A DNA stretch of 8,612 bases from Bacteriovoracaceae bacterium. GTDB lineage: Bacteria > Bdellovibrionota > UBA1018. The notes under the pieces are model-generated. The model made no database searches. It was given only the letters and a program-made list of their open reading frames with translations, and was not told the origin of the DNA. Made by a program: the position numbers and the translations under genes. How positions within the stretch are numbered: the stretch's first letter is position 1; each line of letters begins with the position of its first letter. Shown here in pieces: positions 1 to 6,035 of the stretch. The DNA is taken from the NCBI GenBank assembly GCA_947475645.1, contig CANJNU010000020.1, forward strand, positions 1 to 8,612, given 5' to 3'.

Positions 1-930
1 GATCGTAATTATGCAGAAGGGGTGGTGGGTTCTCAGAATCGATGCACCGACCCCGACTTCAACGGAATTGAAGATTTTTGGTACTTTTGGAATCCCGAAC
101 AAGAGGGGTGTCCTTTAAAAGGTGATCGACAAAAAGTAGTGCAGGTTTTTGGACAGCTTGAGCGACTGAAGAACACCCAGTTAAGCTACCCTCATTACGA
201 CGACCTTTATGGTGCAAACCAGAATGGAAAAACGTTCGAGGCAAGCGTATTTTTTGGTTACATTACCGACGTTGCCGGCGAAGTCAGACGCGCCAAGCGA
301 GACTCGGCCTACGCGTCGATGCGGTTTTTAGAGGCCGATCTGAAGTCGCGGGGCTTTGAGCGAATCGCTGCTCGTGATGCGTTTCGTCGTTATCGCGACG
401 GAAGCTTCCATTCTGGGCAGAATTTTGAGCGACTGTATGAGCTTTCGTCGGGTCGAAGAGGCCTGCAGGGCAAGCGTGTGCGTGTGAAAATTTTAGTGGC
501 CGACACATCGATTGAAGCGAAAGACACTACTTTTCACGCCGAGCTGCTTCATGCGCTTCGGCTTTCGGATATAGTATTGTTTGATGGACACTCGGGACTG
601 GGAGCCACGCTCAGTCTTTCGCGGCTACCGAAGTTCAGGCTACATCCTGCAAAATCGCAGGTGTTCTTCTTTAACGCGTGTAGCAGTTATCCGTTCTTTA
701 ATGACGCGTTCTTTAGAAGAAAGGGTGGGGCAAAGAATTTAGAGATTTTATTGGCTGGGCTTCCTACGTGGGCGCCTACCAGTGGGCCAAACGCTGTAAC
801 TTTTCTTGCGAACTTTCTGGAAGGTAAGCGCACCAGTTATCAGCAGCTTTTAGGCCAGATCGAGGCCTCGAACGGAGAGTTGGGATCGTCGTTATTGGGT
901 GTGAGCGGGGACGAAGAAGAAAGAAAGTAA
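1..930 (+). CDS. Caspase/gingipain-like (clan CD-like) protein, 5' end missing
   Basis: The frame is open to the first base of the window, so the real start lies upstream; the GTG at 22 is only an internal candidate. The visible part is about 309 residues with no membrane segment. Two hydrophobic strands each end in a motif: SDIVLFDGHSGLG, with His at nt 589-591, and QVFFFNACSSYPFF, with Cys at nt 679-681. They are 30 residues apart. This strand-His-Gly then strand-x-Cys order is the layout of clan CD cysteine peptidases, and the spacing is near that of gingipains (C25). The clan assignment is inference, and no substrate is known. An upstream 'EDFWYFWNPEQEGCPL' segment resembles hypothetical proteins I associate with Bdellovibrio. 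The end 'LLGVSGDEEERK' is acidic/basic and likely flexible. It converges on cheY with only 18 nt between the stop codons. It could also be an inactive fold relative, since other catalytic-site residues cannot be judged by eye. Confidence 0.6.
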   Translation, partial: DRNYAEGVVGSQNRCTDPDFNGIEDFWYFWNPEQEGCPLKGDRQKVVQVFGQLERLKNTQLSYPHYDDLYGANQNGKTFEASVFFGYITDVAGEVRRAKRDSAYASMRFLEADLKSRGFERIAARDAFRRYRDGSFHSGQNFERLYELSSGRRGLQGKRVRVKILVADTSIEAKDTTFHAELLHALRLSDIVLFDGHSGLGATLSLSRLPKFRLHPAKSQVFFFNACSSYPFFNDAFFRRKGGAKNLEILLAGLPTWAPTSGPNAVTFLANFLEGKRTSYQQLLGQIEASNGELGSSLLGVSGDEEERK

Positions 931-933
931 ATG

Positions 934-956
934 CCTGCCGAGTGCGGGTTATTTTA
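934..956 (+). terminator. Short hairpin with T-rich tail after the left-edge gene
   Basis: CCTGC (934-938) can pair with GCGGG (944-948), including one G-U pair, around a 5-nt loop, and is followed by TTATTTTA. It sits 3 nt after the stop of the + strand gene and runs into the cheY stop. The G-U pair works only in the + strand RNA, so it would end the left gene and not cheY. The stem is short. Confidence 0.35.
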
Positions 957-1386
957 CTTTGTTTACAGCCGTCATTAGATCTTTGTGCAGCTCGGGGTCG
1001 AGGCGCTTAAATACATCCATTAACTTCTTCGAGAACATTTCGAAGTTCACGGGCTTCATAATGTAGCCGTTTACTTGATATTTAATGGCTTCTTCAACGT
1101 TGTGTTTGTCTGCTTCAACGGTAAGAAGAATAAAAGGAATCTTTTTGGTTTCTTCCTTGGTGCGAACGAGCTTTAAAAAGTCAAGGCCGGTAGCTTCGGG
1201 CATGTTCCAGTCAGAGACGATCAAGTCAAACTTGCCGCCTTCTGCTTCTACCTTTTCCCAAGCAAGGATGCCATTCGCAGCTTCAGTGATGTTCTTAAAT
1301 CCCAAGATATTGAGAAAGTTGATCACTACTCGGCGCATGGTTCCCATGTCGTCGACTACGAGGACTTTGCATTGCTCGATTAACAT
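949..1386 (-). CDS. cheY: CheY-type single-domain response regulator
   Basis: This is a 145-residue receiver domain with no output domain, slightly longer than E. coli CheY (about 129 aa). The acidic pocket is D12-D13 (VLVVDDMGTMRR), the phospho-acceptor is D59 within IVSDWNMP, the switch threonine is T89 (ILLTVEA), and the conserved lysine is K111 in GYIMKP, with Y108 in the usual aromatic switch neighbourhood. All catalytic residues are present, so it should be phosphorylated by a CheA-like kinase and act by docking to a partner such as the flagellar switch. The ATG at 1384-1386 is preceded by AAGGA with a 7-nt gap, a good ribosome binding site. No chemotaxis or flagellar gene lies beside it here, so its partner is unknown; a CheY paralogue serving another output is possible. 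It is transcribed alone, convergent with the left-edge gene. Confidence 0.93.
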   Translation of the reverse strand: MLIEQCKVLVVDDMGTMRRVVINFLNILGFKNITEAANGILAWEKVEAEGGKFDLIVSDWNMPEATGLDFLKLVRTKEETKKIPFILLTVEADKHNVEEAIKYQVNGYIMKPVNFEMFSKKLMDVFKRLDPELHKDLMTAVNKVK

Positions 1387-1517
1387 GTCGTATTCCTTAA
1401 TTGGTCCTAGGTTTGCCGTACAACGATGGCTCAGTCTTTAGATTAAAGAGTAGCACAACGGTTTTGGGAAGAAGAAAAAACATCAAAGTTGGGAACGAAT
1501 TTTTTGAGGTACGTCAG

Positions 1518-1543
1518 GGTTTTGGCGCTTGAGCGCTAAAACC
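1518..1543. repeat. 12-bp inverted repeat with 2-nt centre
   Basis: GGTTTTGGCGCT (1518-1529) faces AGCGCTAAAACC (1532-1543), pairing at 11 of 12 positions plus one G-T. It overlaps the degraded stop codon of the AAA/DUF4143 remnant. The AT runs lie inside the stem on the wrong side for a classic intrinsic terminator and no T-run follows on either strand, so it is listed as a palindrome and not as a terminator. Confidence 0.6.
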
Positions 1544-1835
1544 ATGGCCTAATCGAGTTAAAGAAGGTTTTTACCGGGATCACTTGAATGCCGTCCTCGG
1601 TTTTGTATGGTCGCATCGACTTCTTGGCCGTGAAAAAGAGCAGCGACTTTAAGGAAGCGGGCAAACCCCGGAAGATTTCGAACCACGGCCTCGGCCTGGA
1701 TCTCTTCCTTTAGATAAGTTTCTGTGTAGGCTTTGAGTGTGTCTGTTGGGTCTTCGGCCAGGTTGATTTTCCTGTTCCGCGGGGGCCGAAGAGAAAAAAG
1801 GACGAAGTAGGGCATTTGAGCAAGCGTGAGTACAT
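1536..1835 (-). pseudogene. AAA+ ATPase/DUF4143 gene remnant with two internal deletions
   Basis: Three pieces of one family appear in order but in different frames. Piece 1 (1835-1761) reads MYSRLLKCPTSSFFLF then GPRGTGKSTW: the start codon and Walker A. Piece 2 (about 1757-1618) reads EDPTDTLKAYTETYLKEEI followed by QAEAVVRNLPGFARFLKVA and ALFHGQ: the core of DUF4143. Piece 3 (about 1613-1536) reads RPYKTEDGIQVIPVKTFF and ends at TAG 1536-1538, resembling the usual C-terminus of this family. Intact members are roughly 380-400 aa, so about three quarters is gone, including Walker B, and the joins are out of frame. The family is a putative ATP-binding protein widespread in accessory DNA, with no settled function. 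It cannot make a working ATPase. The piece-2 motif differs enough from the intact copy at 7751 that this is a different lineage and not a fresh duplicate. The single ORF spanning 1558-1866 is an artefact of these joins. Confidence 0.82.
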
Positions 1836-1869
1836 GTCGGCATTTTACCATGCAAAGTGCCGACATGTA
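1831..1869 (-). promoter_or_regulatory. Perfect 12-bp inverted repeat around the promoter of the ATPase remnant
   Basis: TACATGTCGGCA (1831-1842) is the exact reverse complement of TGCCGACATGTA (1858-1869), with a 15-nt spacer. On the minus strand a TAAAAT -10 box (1847-1842) lies 6 nt before the ATG (1835-1833), and a weak ATTACA -35 lies 18 nt further up. The arms cover the -35 side and the start codon, so a bound dimer would block the promoter. The operator role is inference; the repeat is seen directly. There is no Shine-Dalgarno sequence. Confidence 0.55.
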
Positions 1870-1965
1870 ATCTGAGCTAGGGGCAAGCTGACTATGCCAA
1901 TTGATCTCCAGTGCGGACAGTTATTGGCAGGGTATAATCAGTCCCTATGCTGCGCATTGGACGCC

Positions 1966-2334
1966 TTAAGCGGCATTCAGGTCAAACTCGACCTGTTCAT
2001 ATTCGACAATGGGAGTTTTGACTGCACGGCCTGATTCCTGAGAAGTCTTGATTTTAATTGCCCCAACACTCTCAAAGAAAGTGATGAGCTTATTTAGGTT
2101 CGACACGTCCATATCAATCAGCTTCGACAATTCGTAAATTGACTTAGGCTTGTGAGTGAGAATGGCCGAAAGCACACTCAGGTTCTTAGCAAACCGGTCA
2201 AAATCTTTCTTATTATCAAAAGAAATCTCGAAATGATCTTCCCTGAGCCGCCCTTTCCGTGCCGCCTTAAGAGCACTCTTGAACTCAGAGAGGGTCTGCG
2301 AAGAGGATTTAACTGTAACTATCAATTTTTTCAT
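1966..2334 (-). CDS. tumA: TumA-like antitoxin, winged-helix DNA-binding protein (HVO_A0114-like)
   Basis: This 122-residue protein opens with a basic strand (MKKLIVTVKSS) and a DFDRFAKNLSVLSAI helix. It continues with a helix-turn-helix at about 54-90 (KPKSIYELSKLIDMDVSNL and the following recognition helix) and a wing ending in GRAVKTPIVEYEQVEFDL. That ending matches the 'P-x-x-Y-D/E-x-I/V' finish of HVO_A0114-type DNA-binding proteins, which sit next to TumE (DUF6516) toxins. It probably neutralises the toxin and represses the operon by binding its own promoter. Its ATG overlaps the toxin TGA in an ATGA junction, and GGGAG lies 8 nt upstream inside the toxin gene, so it can be translated even though the toxin frame is broken. 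It appears intact, with all predicted elements in one frame. Family assignment is by eye; the pairing with the upstream toxin is strong support. Confidence 0.75.
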   Translation of the reverse strand: MKKLIVTVKSSSQTLSEFKSALKAARKGRLREDHFEISFDNKKDFDRFAKNLSVLSAILTHKPKSIYELSKLIDMDVSNLNKLITFFESVGAIKIKTSQESGRAVKTPIVEYEQVEFDLNAA

Positions 2335-2586
2335 AGTTTTACTCCCAAGTGCGTTAACACAAGCCGTTCAAAATCAGCAATCAGCTGGGCGTCATCAACA
2401 TATCGATAATTTTCCTCTCGGTCGTTGATGTGCAGGTGGGGCCCCTTCGGATGGTGATTGTCGAGAAGTACAAAATTTGATTCCATCTGGATACTTTTCT
2501 GACTTTCCAAGCTCGAAAATCGAGACCTCAATCACGTACCTTCCCTGAAATTTGTTTTTGACGTAATAGCGAAGCCGAGCCTTCAT
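2331..2586 (-). pseudogene. tumE: TumE-family (DUF6516) toxin gene split by a +1 frameshift
   Basis: The first frame, from ATG 2584-2586, gives MKARLRYYVKNKFQGRYVIE and on to ELGKSEKYPDGIKF. The second frame continues with VLLDNHHPKGPHLHINDREE, then NYRYVDDAQLIADF, to TGA 2331-2333. The halves join at a run of four A's (T's on the coding strand) at 2472-2475. Removing one base yields an 84-residue protein with the family order: N-terminal strands, a YPDGIKF-type strand, a DNHHPKGPHLH histidine motif, then a helix. Two in-frame stops (TAA TAA) lie just upstream, fixing the start. As written the toxin stops being family-like after 38 residues, so it should be inactive. Possible causes are a real mutation, a sequencing error in the homopolymer, or slippage: UUU can re-pair one base forward here. 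TumE proteins are toxins of type II-like pairs; I do not assign a target. Confidence 0.75.
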
Positions 2587-2592
2587 GTTTGT

Positions 2593-2621
2593 ATTTTATT
2601 ACCAATATATGTATTTTTCAA
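2593..2621 (-). promoter_or_regulatory. Sigma70-type promoter of tumE-tumA, apparently leaderless
   Basis: TTGAAA (2621-2616), a 17-nt AT-rich spacer, and TAAAAT (2598-2593) lie on the minus strand, ending only 6 nt before the tumE ATG. No ribosome binding site precedes that ATG, so the transcript probably starts at or next to the start codon. The surrounding 2587-2640 is very AT-rich and is a likely site for TumA autoregulation. Confidence 0.6.
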
Positions 2622-2675
2622 CCTATATAAATTTAAATCAATCCTGAACAACTCCAGCAGGGCCTCTGAGACGCT

Positions 2676-2702
2676 GGCGCTTACTCGGCTTTAGCGCCTT
2701 TT
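2676..2702. repeat. 6-bp GC-rich inverted repeat at the operon's end
   Basis: GGCGCT (2676-2681) pairs exactly with AGCGCC (2693-2698) around 11 nt, overlapping the stop codon of the last operon gene. TTTT follows only on the + strand, where no gene ends, so on the minus strand it is at best a weak or Rho-assisted end. I see no better terminator for the operon between 2587 and 2690. Confidence 0.35.
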
Positions 2703-4436
2703 GGGAAGGCCCAGGAGCGCGCGATTCATGGGGGATTCCCACTCCAGGTCGTCCACGTTTTTACGGCTCTTATCCAGGCGCTGGGTGGCAATATCAAAGA
2801 TCGAGCCCTTGTAGGTTTCGTGATAGATGTCTTCGCTGCTGCTACCGACCGCAAGCGCTTGTTTCATTTTTTCGAAAGCAATCGCGCTCGACCCGCCAGC
2901 CCCCATGCCCGCATCCTTTGCACCAAACATCGATCCAAAGTCCTGGCCTGACGACTTACTAGCGCCCGACCCCGCCCCACCCCGCGATGCGTACGCGCCG
3001 CTGCCTGCGAGATTGGGCGAAGCTGCAGCCGCCTTCTGTACATCGCGATCGAGTTGGGCAATTGCGCCAGCAAACTTCTCTAAGCCGGGAATACTTGAAA
3101 CGATCGATGCAGGCGATTGTCCAGCCTCAAGTTTGCGGGCAATGTCGGTCAGTCCTAGCCCGGTCTTTTGCTTCATGATTTGTGGAATTTTGTCCTTGTT
3201 CTTGAGTTGGTTAAAAAACTCACTTCCAAACCCTGTGGTTGCACCTGCGAATTGAGGAGAGGCGAGGCTCATGTTGTCGCTGAGCTGGTTTGAGAAACTG
3301 GTCTGGCTAGAAGTTTTCTTATCGCTGCTCAGCGACGACTGATTCCCCGAGGCTGCGCTCCCTCCGAGAATGCGCCCATTTGCGCTATCGGCGCGACTGT
3401 TGATGGGTGAGTTTCGGATCATCGGTGCTTTTGACAAAAGCGCGGTAACTTGAGTCCTATTTTCAGAGTCCTGATAGCTTTTGAGGCTAGCCCAAGAAGC
3501 TGCTCGAAATCCAGCTGCAGCCAGGTTCAGTCCGCAGCCCAACCACGTGGTCCAAGACCTTGATGCGGCTTTTGCAGATTCGTTCATTGACTCTTTAGCT
3601 GCAGCTTCACCTGCTTCTTTCCCCAGCGCCCCGAGTGCTTCATCTGTCATAGCCTTACGTGCGGCGGTAGTCATGGCGTTGAAGGCAGCAGAAGAAGCGG
3701 CCCACGTCGCCTCTTCTGCTGCCTTTTGTGCAGCTATTTTCGCAGTTTCTTTGGCGGCAGCGATCGTGACTTGCTGGGCAGCTGCGCCTGTAACTGCACC
3801 AGCACCTAGGGTGACCCCAGCGCTCCTTCCAAATTGTTGCCATCCACTCATGGCTTCTGCAAGCTGAGAGGATTGAGTTTGAAGTAAAATTTGTGCAGTG
3901 ATGTCTGTACCTGCGGCAAGGGTGCTTGCGATCGTACAGCCCCCAGTGAGATCGAAGGGAAATGCTGCGAGTGTGCAACAGGTAGCTGCTGCTGCAGTGT
4001 ATGCAGAGGTGGTCCACGCTAGATTGGTGTTTGCTTCAGAGGTGAGTTGGTCGCTATCGCAGTGCTGCGCAAGAATCGCCCATCGAACTTTGAGACTTTC
4101 ATAACAAGATGTCCAATCAGGATCATCACTTTTATAATTGTCGTCGATGCCTTGGTTGATCAGTTGCGAGGCACCCTGCTCTTCCGACATCACTCCAGTA
4201 GGAAGACCGCACATTTCTTTAACGTATTTCAGGCTGATTTTTTGATTGATCGAGCTCTCGCGAGATGTTGAGAAGGTATGGTATTGTGCGCACGCCGAGT
4301 CGAAGTCTTCCGGGGCAGACTGCGGGCTTGCTGTGGGCGTGGGTTGATCGATGGCGTATGCAGGAGCGTTCCAAGCTACGGTTGAAAGGAGGATTAAGCC
4401 AGTGAGCTGTAGGTGGTTTCGCTTCATGATTGTCAT
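2691..4436 (-). CDS. Exported cysteine-containing paralogue, third gene of operon (581 aa)
   Basis: Function not recognised. A signal peptide spans residues 1-28 (h-region LTGLILLSTVAW, cleavage after AYA), so the protein is exported. The mature N-terminal domain has Cys 49, 76, 111 and 126, all matched in the 531-aa neighbour. A hydrophobic segment at about 142-185 carries C153, C154 and C167. An alanine-rich helical stretch at about 217-292 is absent from the neighbour and explains much of the extra length. A second hydrophobic patch (WLGCGLNLAAAGFRAA) follows, then a Ser-rich linker and a conserved domain starting SDNMSLASPQF. The C-terminal module includes SIFDIATQRL at about 546-555. The gene begins 3 nt after the stop of the 531-aa gene; codon 4 (ATG 4425-4427) is an alternative start giving a more typical signal peptide. 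The ribosome site is weak, so translational coupling is likely. An envelope or outer-surface role is inference from export only. Confidence 0.82.
   Translation of the reverse strand: MTIMKRNHLQLTGLILLSTVAWNAPAYAIDQPTPTASPQSAPEDFDSACAQYHTFSTSRESSINQKISLKYVKEMCGLPTGVMSEEQGASQLINQGIDDNYKSDDPDWTSCYESLKVRWAILAQHCDSDQLTSEANTNLAWTTSAYTAAAATCCTLAAFPFDLTGGCTIASTLAAGTDITAQILLQTQSSQLAEAMSGWQQFGRSAGVTLGAGAVTGAAAQQVTIAAAKETAKIAAQKAAEEATWAASSAAFNAMTTAARKAMTDEALGALGKEAGEAAAKESMNESAKAASRSWTTWLGCGLNLAAAGFRAASWASLKSYQDSENRTQVTALLSKAPMIRNSPINSRADSANGRILGGSAASGNQSSLSSDKKTSSQTSFSNQLSDNMSLASPQFAGATTGFGSEFFNQLKNKDKIPQIMKQKTGLGLTDIARKLEAGQSPASIVSSIPGLEKFAGAIAQLDRDVQKAAAASPNLAGSGAYASRGGAGSGASKSSGQDFGSMFGAKDAGMGAGGSSAIAFEKMKQALAVGSSSEDIYHETYKGSIFDIATQRLDKSRKNVDDLEWESPMNRALLGLPKRR
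2697..3008. repeat. Gene-conversion repeat, copy 1 (end of 581-aa gene)
   Basis: Nucleotides 2697-2943 match 4485-4731 with 4 differences in 247 nt and no indel (offset 1788). Three differences are synonymous and one is Asp/Glu. A diverged 23-nt stretch follows, then 2967-3008 matches 4755-4796 with 2 differences. The match ends sharply at the last codons of the 581-aa gene. Confidence 0.9.
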
Positions 4437-4439
4437 GAG

Positions 4440-6035
4440 TCACTTCACTAACGTTGTTTTTGATGCTCCGGCCCTTGTGGTAAGCCTTTTGGGAAGGCCC
4501 AGGAGCGCGCGATTCATGGGGGATTCCCACTCGAGCTCGTCCACGTTTTTACGGCTCTTATCCAGGCGCTGGGTGGCGATATCAAAGATCGAGCCCTTGT
4601 AGGTTTCGTGATAGATGTCTTCGCTGCTGCTACCGACCGCAAGCGCTTGTTTCATTTTTTCGAAAGCAATGGCGCTCGACCCGCCAGCCCCCATGCCCGC
4701 ATCCTTTGCACCAAACATCGATCCAAAGTCCATGTCACCGGCCTTGCTTCCACTCGACCCCGCCCCACCCCGCGCCGCGTACGCGCCGCTGCCTGCAGTG
4801 GCAAGACCTTGCTTCTGAGCAAACTGGATGGCGTCGGCTTCGATTGCTTTAAAGCTACCTGATAATTTTTCTAGTCCTGGGATGCTTGAAAGAATGGTGG
4901 CGGGTGATTGGCCTGATTCGAGTTTACGAGCAATATCGGTCAGGCCTACTCCCGTTTTTTGTTTCAGAAGTTGCGCGAGCTTGTCTTTATTTTGAAGGCG
5001 ATTAAAAACTTCGCCGCCAAATCCAGTACTTGCTGCTGCAAACTGTGGCGATGCGAGGCTCATGTTATCGCTTAGACTACTTGCGTATCCGCCGTTCGGC
5101 GCGGCTTTTTTGTCGCTGCCCAAAGATCCTGAATTGGCCGAGCCGCCACTTCCATTGGAATACCCGCCTGATGAGGAATTGGAATTAGACGAGTTGTTTC
5201 CTGGTTTGATGACTACCGAATTGCTGAGGAACTGATTCACCGATTCTTTATTCGCCTCGTCTTGATACTGGGCTAGGTTGTTGTAGCTGAGCCAGCGTAT
5301 GCCGGCTAATCCGAGGTTCACGGCGCATGCGACTTGCGGACCGGCTGTTTGTTTTCCTTTGAGCGCGGCTATCTGGTAAAGCGAGTTAACAAATGAGACC
5401 GCAGCCCCACCTAGATTTGCGGTATCCATGAGTCCGCCCATTCTGCTGCTTACAGACTGAGTAAATTGGTAGAGGGCAATCTGAGATATTGCATCGATTC
5501 CCGTTGCGCTAATTGAGGACCAAGAGCAGTAACTGGCCATTGCACCAGACAATGCTGGAATGGCTGCAAGGCAGCAGACTCCTGCTGCGACTGAGTACGC
5601 AGTAGCCGGGTAGAACATGTCGGTTTTGCCCTTTTCGACCAGATCGCGGGCTTCACATTTTTCGGCAAGGATCATCCAGCGATGCTTTAAACTCTGAAAG
5701 CAGGAGTCCCAGTCAGGGTCATTGCTTTTGTAGGTGTCGTCGATGCCTTGGTTAATTAGCTGCGCAGATCCCTCTTTTTCAGACATAACGCCTGTGGGAA
5801 GTCCGCACGCTTGTTGAACATATTTTAGGCTCATTTTTTGGCCTGTGCCGCCCTCGCGTGATGTTGCGAATGCTCGGTACTCGGCGCAGGCGGCATCGGC
5901 ATCGCTGGCCAGGTTACTGGGCGGAGGGGTGGTGGCGGGATTTGGACTATCGGCGGCGTAAACTGAGGGGGTGGCAATCTGGATGAGTATTACGGCGATA
6001 AGAAGGGTGCTGATGGTTCTGGTGGCTTTTTTCAT
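4440..6035 (-). CDS. Exported cysteine-containing paralogue, second gene of operon (531 aa)
   Basis: Function not recognised. A signal peptide covers residues 1-27 (ISTLLIAVILIQIATPSVYA, cleaved after VYA or YAA). Cys 50, 77, 112 and 127 match the 581-aa neighbour, as do the motifs CGLPTGVMSE, LINQGIDD, YKS.DPDW and LK.RW. A hydrophobic segment at about 143-190 holds C154, C155 and C170. A second hydrophobic patch (ACAVNLGLAGIRWLSY) precedes an Asn/Ser/Gly linker (NNSSNSNSSSGGYSNGSGG). The shared SDNMSLASPQFA domain follows, then the nearly identical C-terminal module with SIFDIATQRL at about 482-491. Unlike its paralogue it has a further C-terminal tail (LTTRAGASKTTLVK) beyond the common GLPKR. 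The ATG overlaps the upstream TGA (ATGA), with GGGAG 8 nt before it. That site lies in a short tandem repeat, CGGGAGTTC twice at 12-nt spacing, which also encodes the end of the upstream protein. The operon arrangement suggests the three products act together. Confidence 0.83.
   Translation of the reverse strand: MKKATRTISTLLIAVILIQIATPSVYAADSPNPATTPPPSNLASDADAACAEYRAFATSREGGTGQKMSLKYVQQACGLPTGVMSEKEGSAQLINQGIDDTYKSNDPDWDSCFQSLKHRWMILAEKCEARDLVEKGKTDMFYPATAYSVAAGVCCLAAIPALSGAMASYCSWSSISATGIDAISQIALYQFTQSVSSRMGGLMDTANLGGAAVSFVNSLYQIAALKGKQTAGPQVACAVNLGLAGIRWLSYNNLAQYQDEANKESVNQFLSNSVVIKPGNNSSNSNSSSGGYSNGSGGSANSGSLGSDKKAAPNGGYASSLSDNMSLASPQFAAASTGFGGEVFNRLQNKDKLAQLLKQKTGVGLTDIARKLESGQSPATILSSIPGLEKLSGSFKAIEADAIQFAQKQGLATAGSGAYAARGGAGSSGSKAGDMDFGSMFGAKDAGMGAGGSSAIAFEKMKQALAVGSSSEDIYHETYKGSIFDIATQRLDKSRKNVDELEWESPMNRALLGLPKRLTTRAGASKTTLVK
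4485..4796. repeat. Gene-conversion repeat, copy 2 (end of 531-aa gene)
   Basis: Partner of 2697-3008 in the same orientation. Identity breaks at the GLPKR codon, after which this gene has its own 14-residue tail. Identity outside the tract, for example around the LINQGIDD motif, is visibly much lower. Confidence 0.9.

Noticed and set aside
1558..1866. Single 102-aa ORF as a genuine gene
   Set aside because: Only its middle is family-like. Walker A at 1761-1790 and the C-terminal end at 1536-1613 lie in other frames, so the ORF is produced by deletions.
1933..1938. Perfect TATAAT on the + strand
   Set aside because: No -35 match at 16-18 nt upstream and no + strand gene follows before 7751.
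2331..2531. 66-aa ORF as a separate gene
   Set aside because: It is the out-of-frame second half of the TumE-like toxin; its first residues are not family-like and no ribosome site precedes it.
2676..2702. Intrinsic terminator of the exported-protein operon
   Set aside because: The T-run is on the + strand side only; the minus-strand transcript has no U tail after the hairpin.
3481..3867. Ala-rich 128-aa + strand ORF
   Set aside because: It is the antisense shadow of the alanine-rich region of the 581-aa gene; repeated GC-rich codons keep several frames open.
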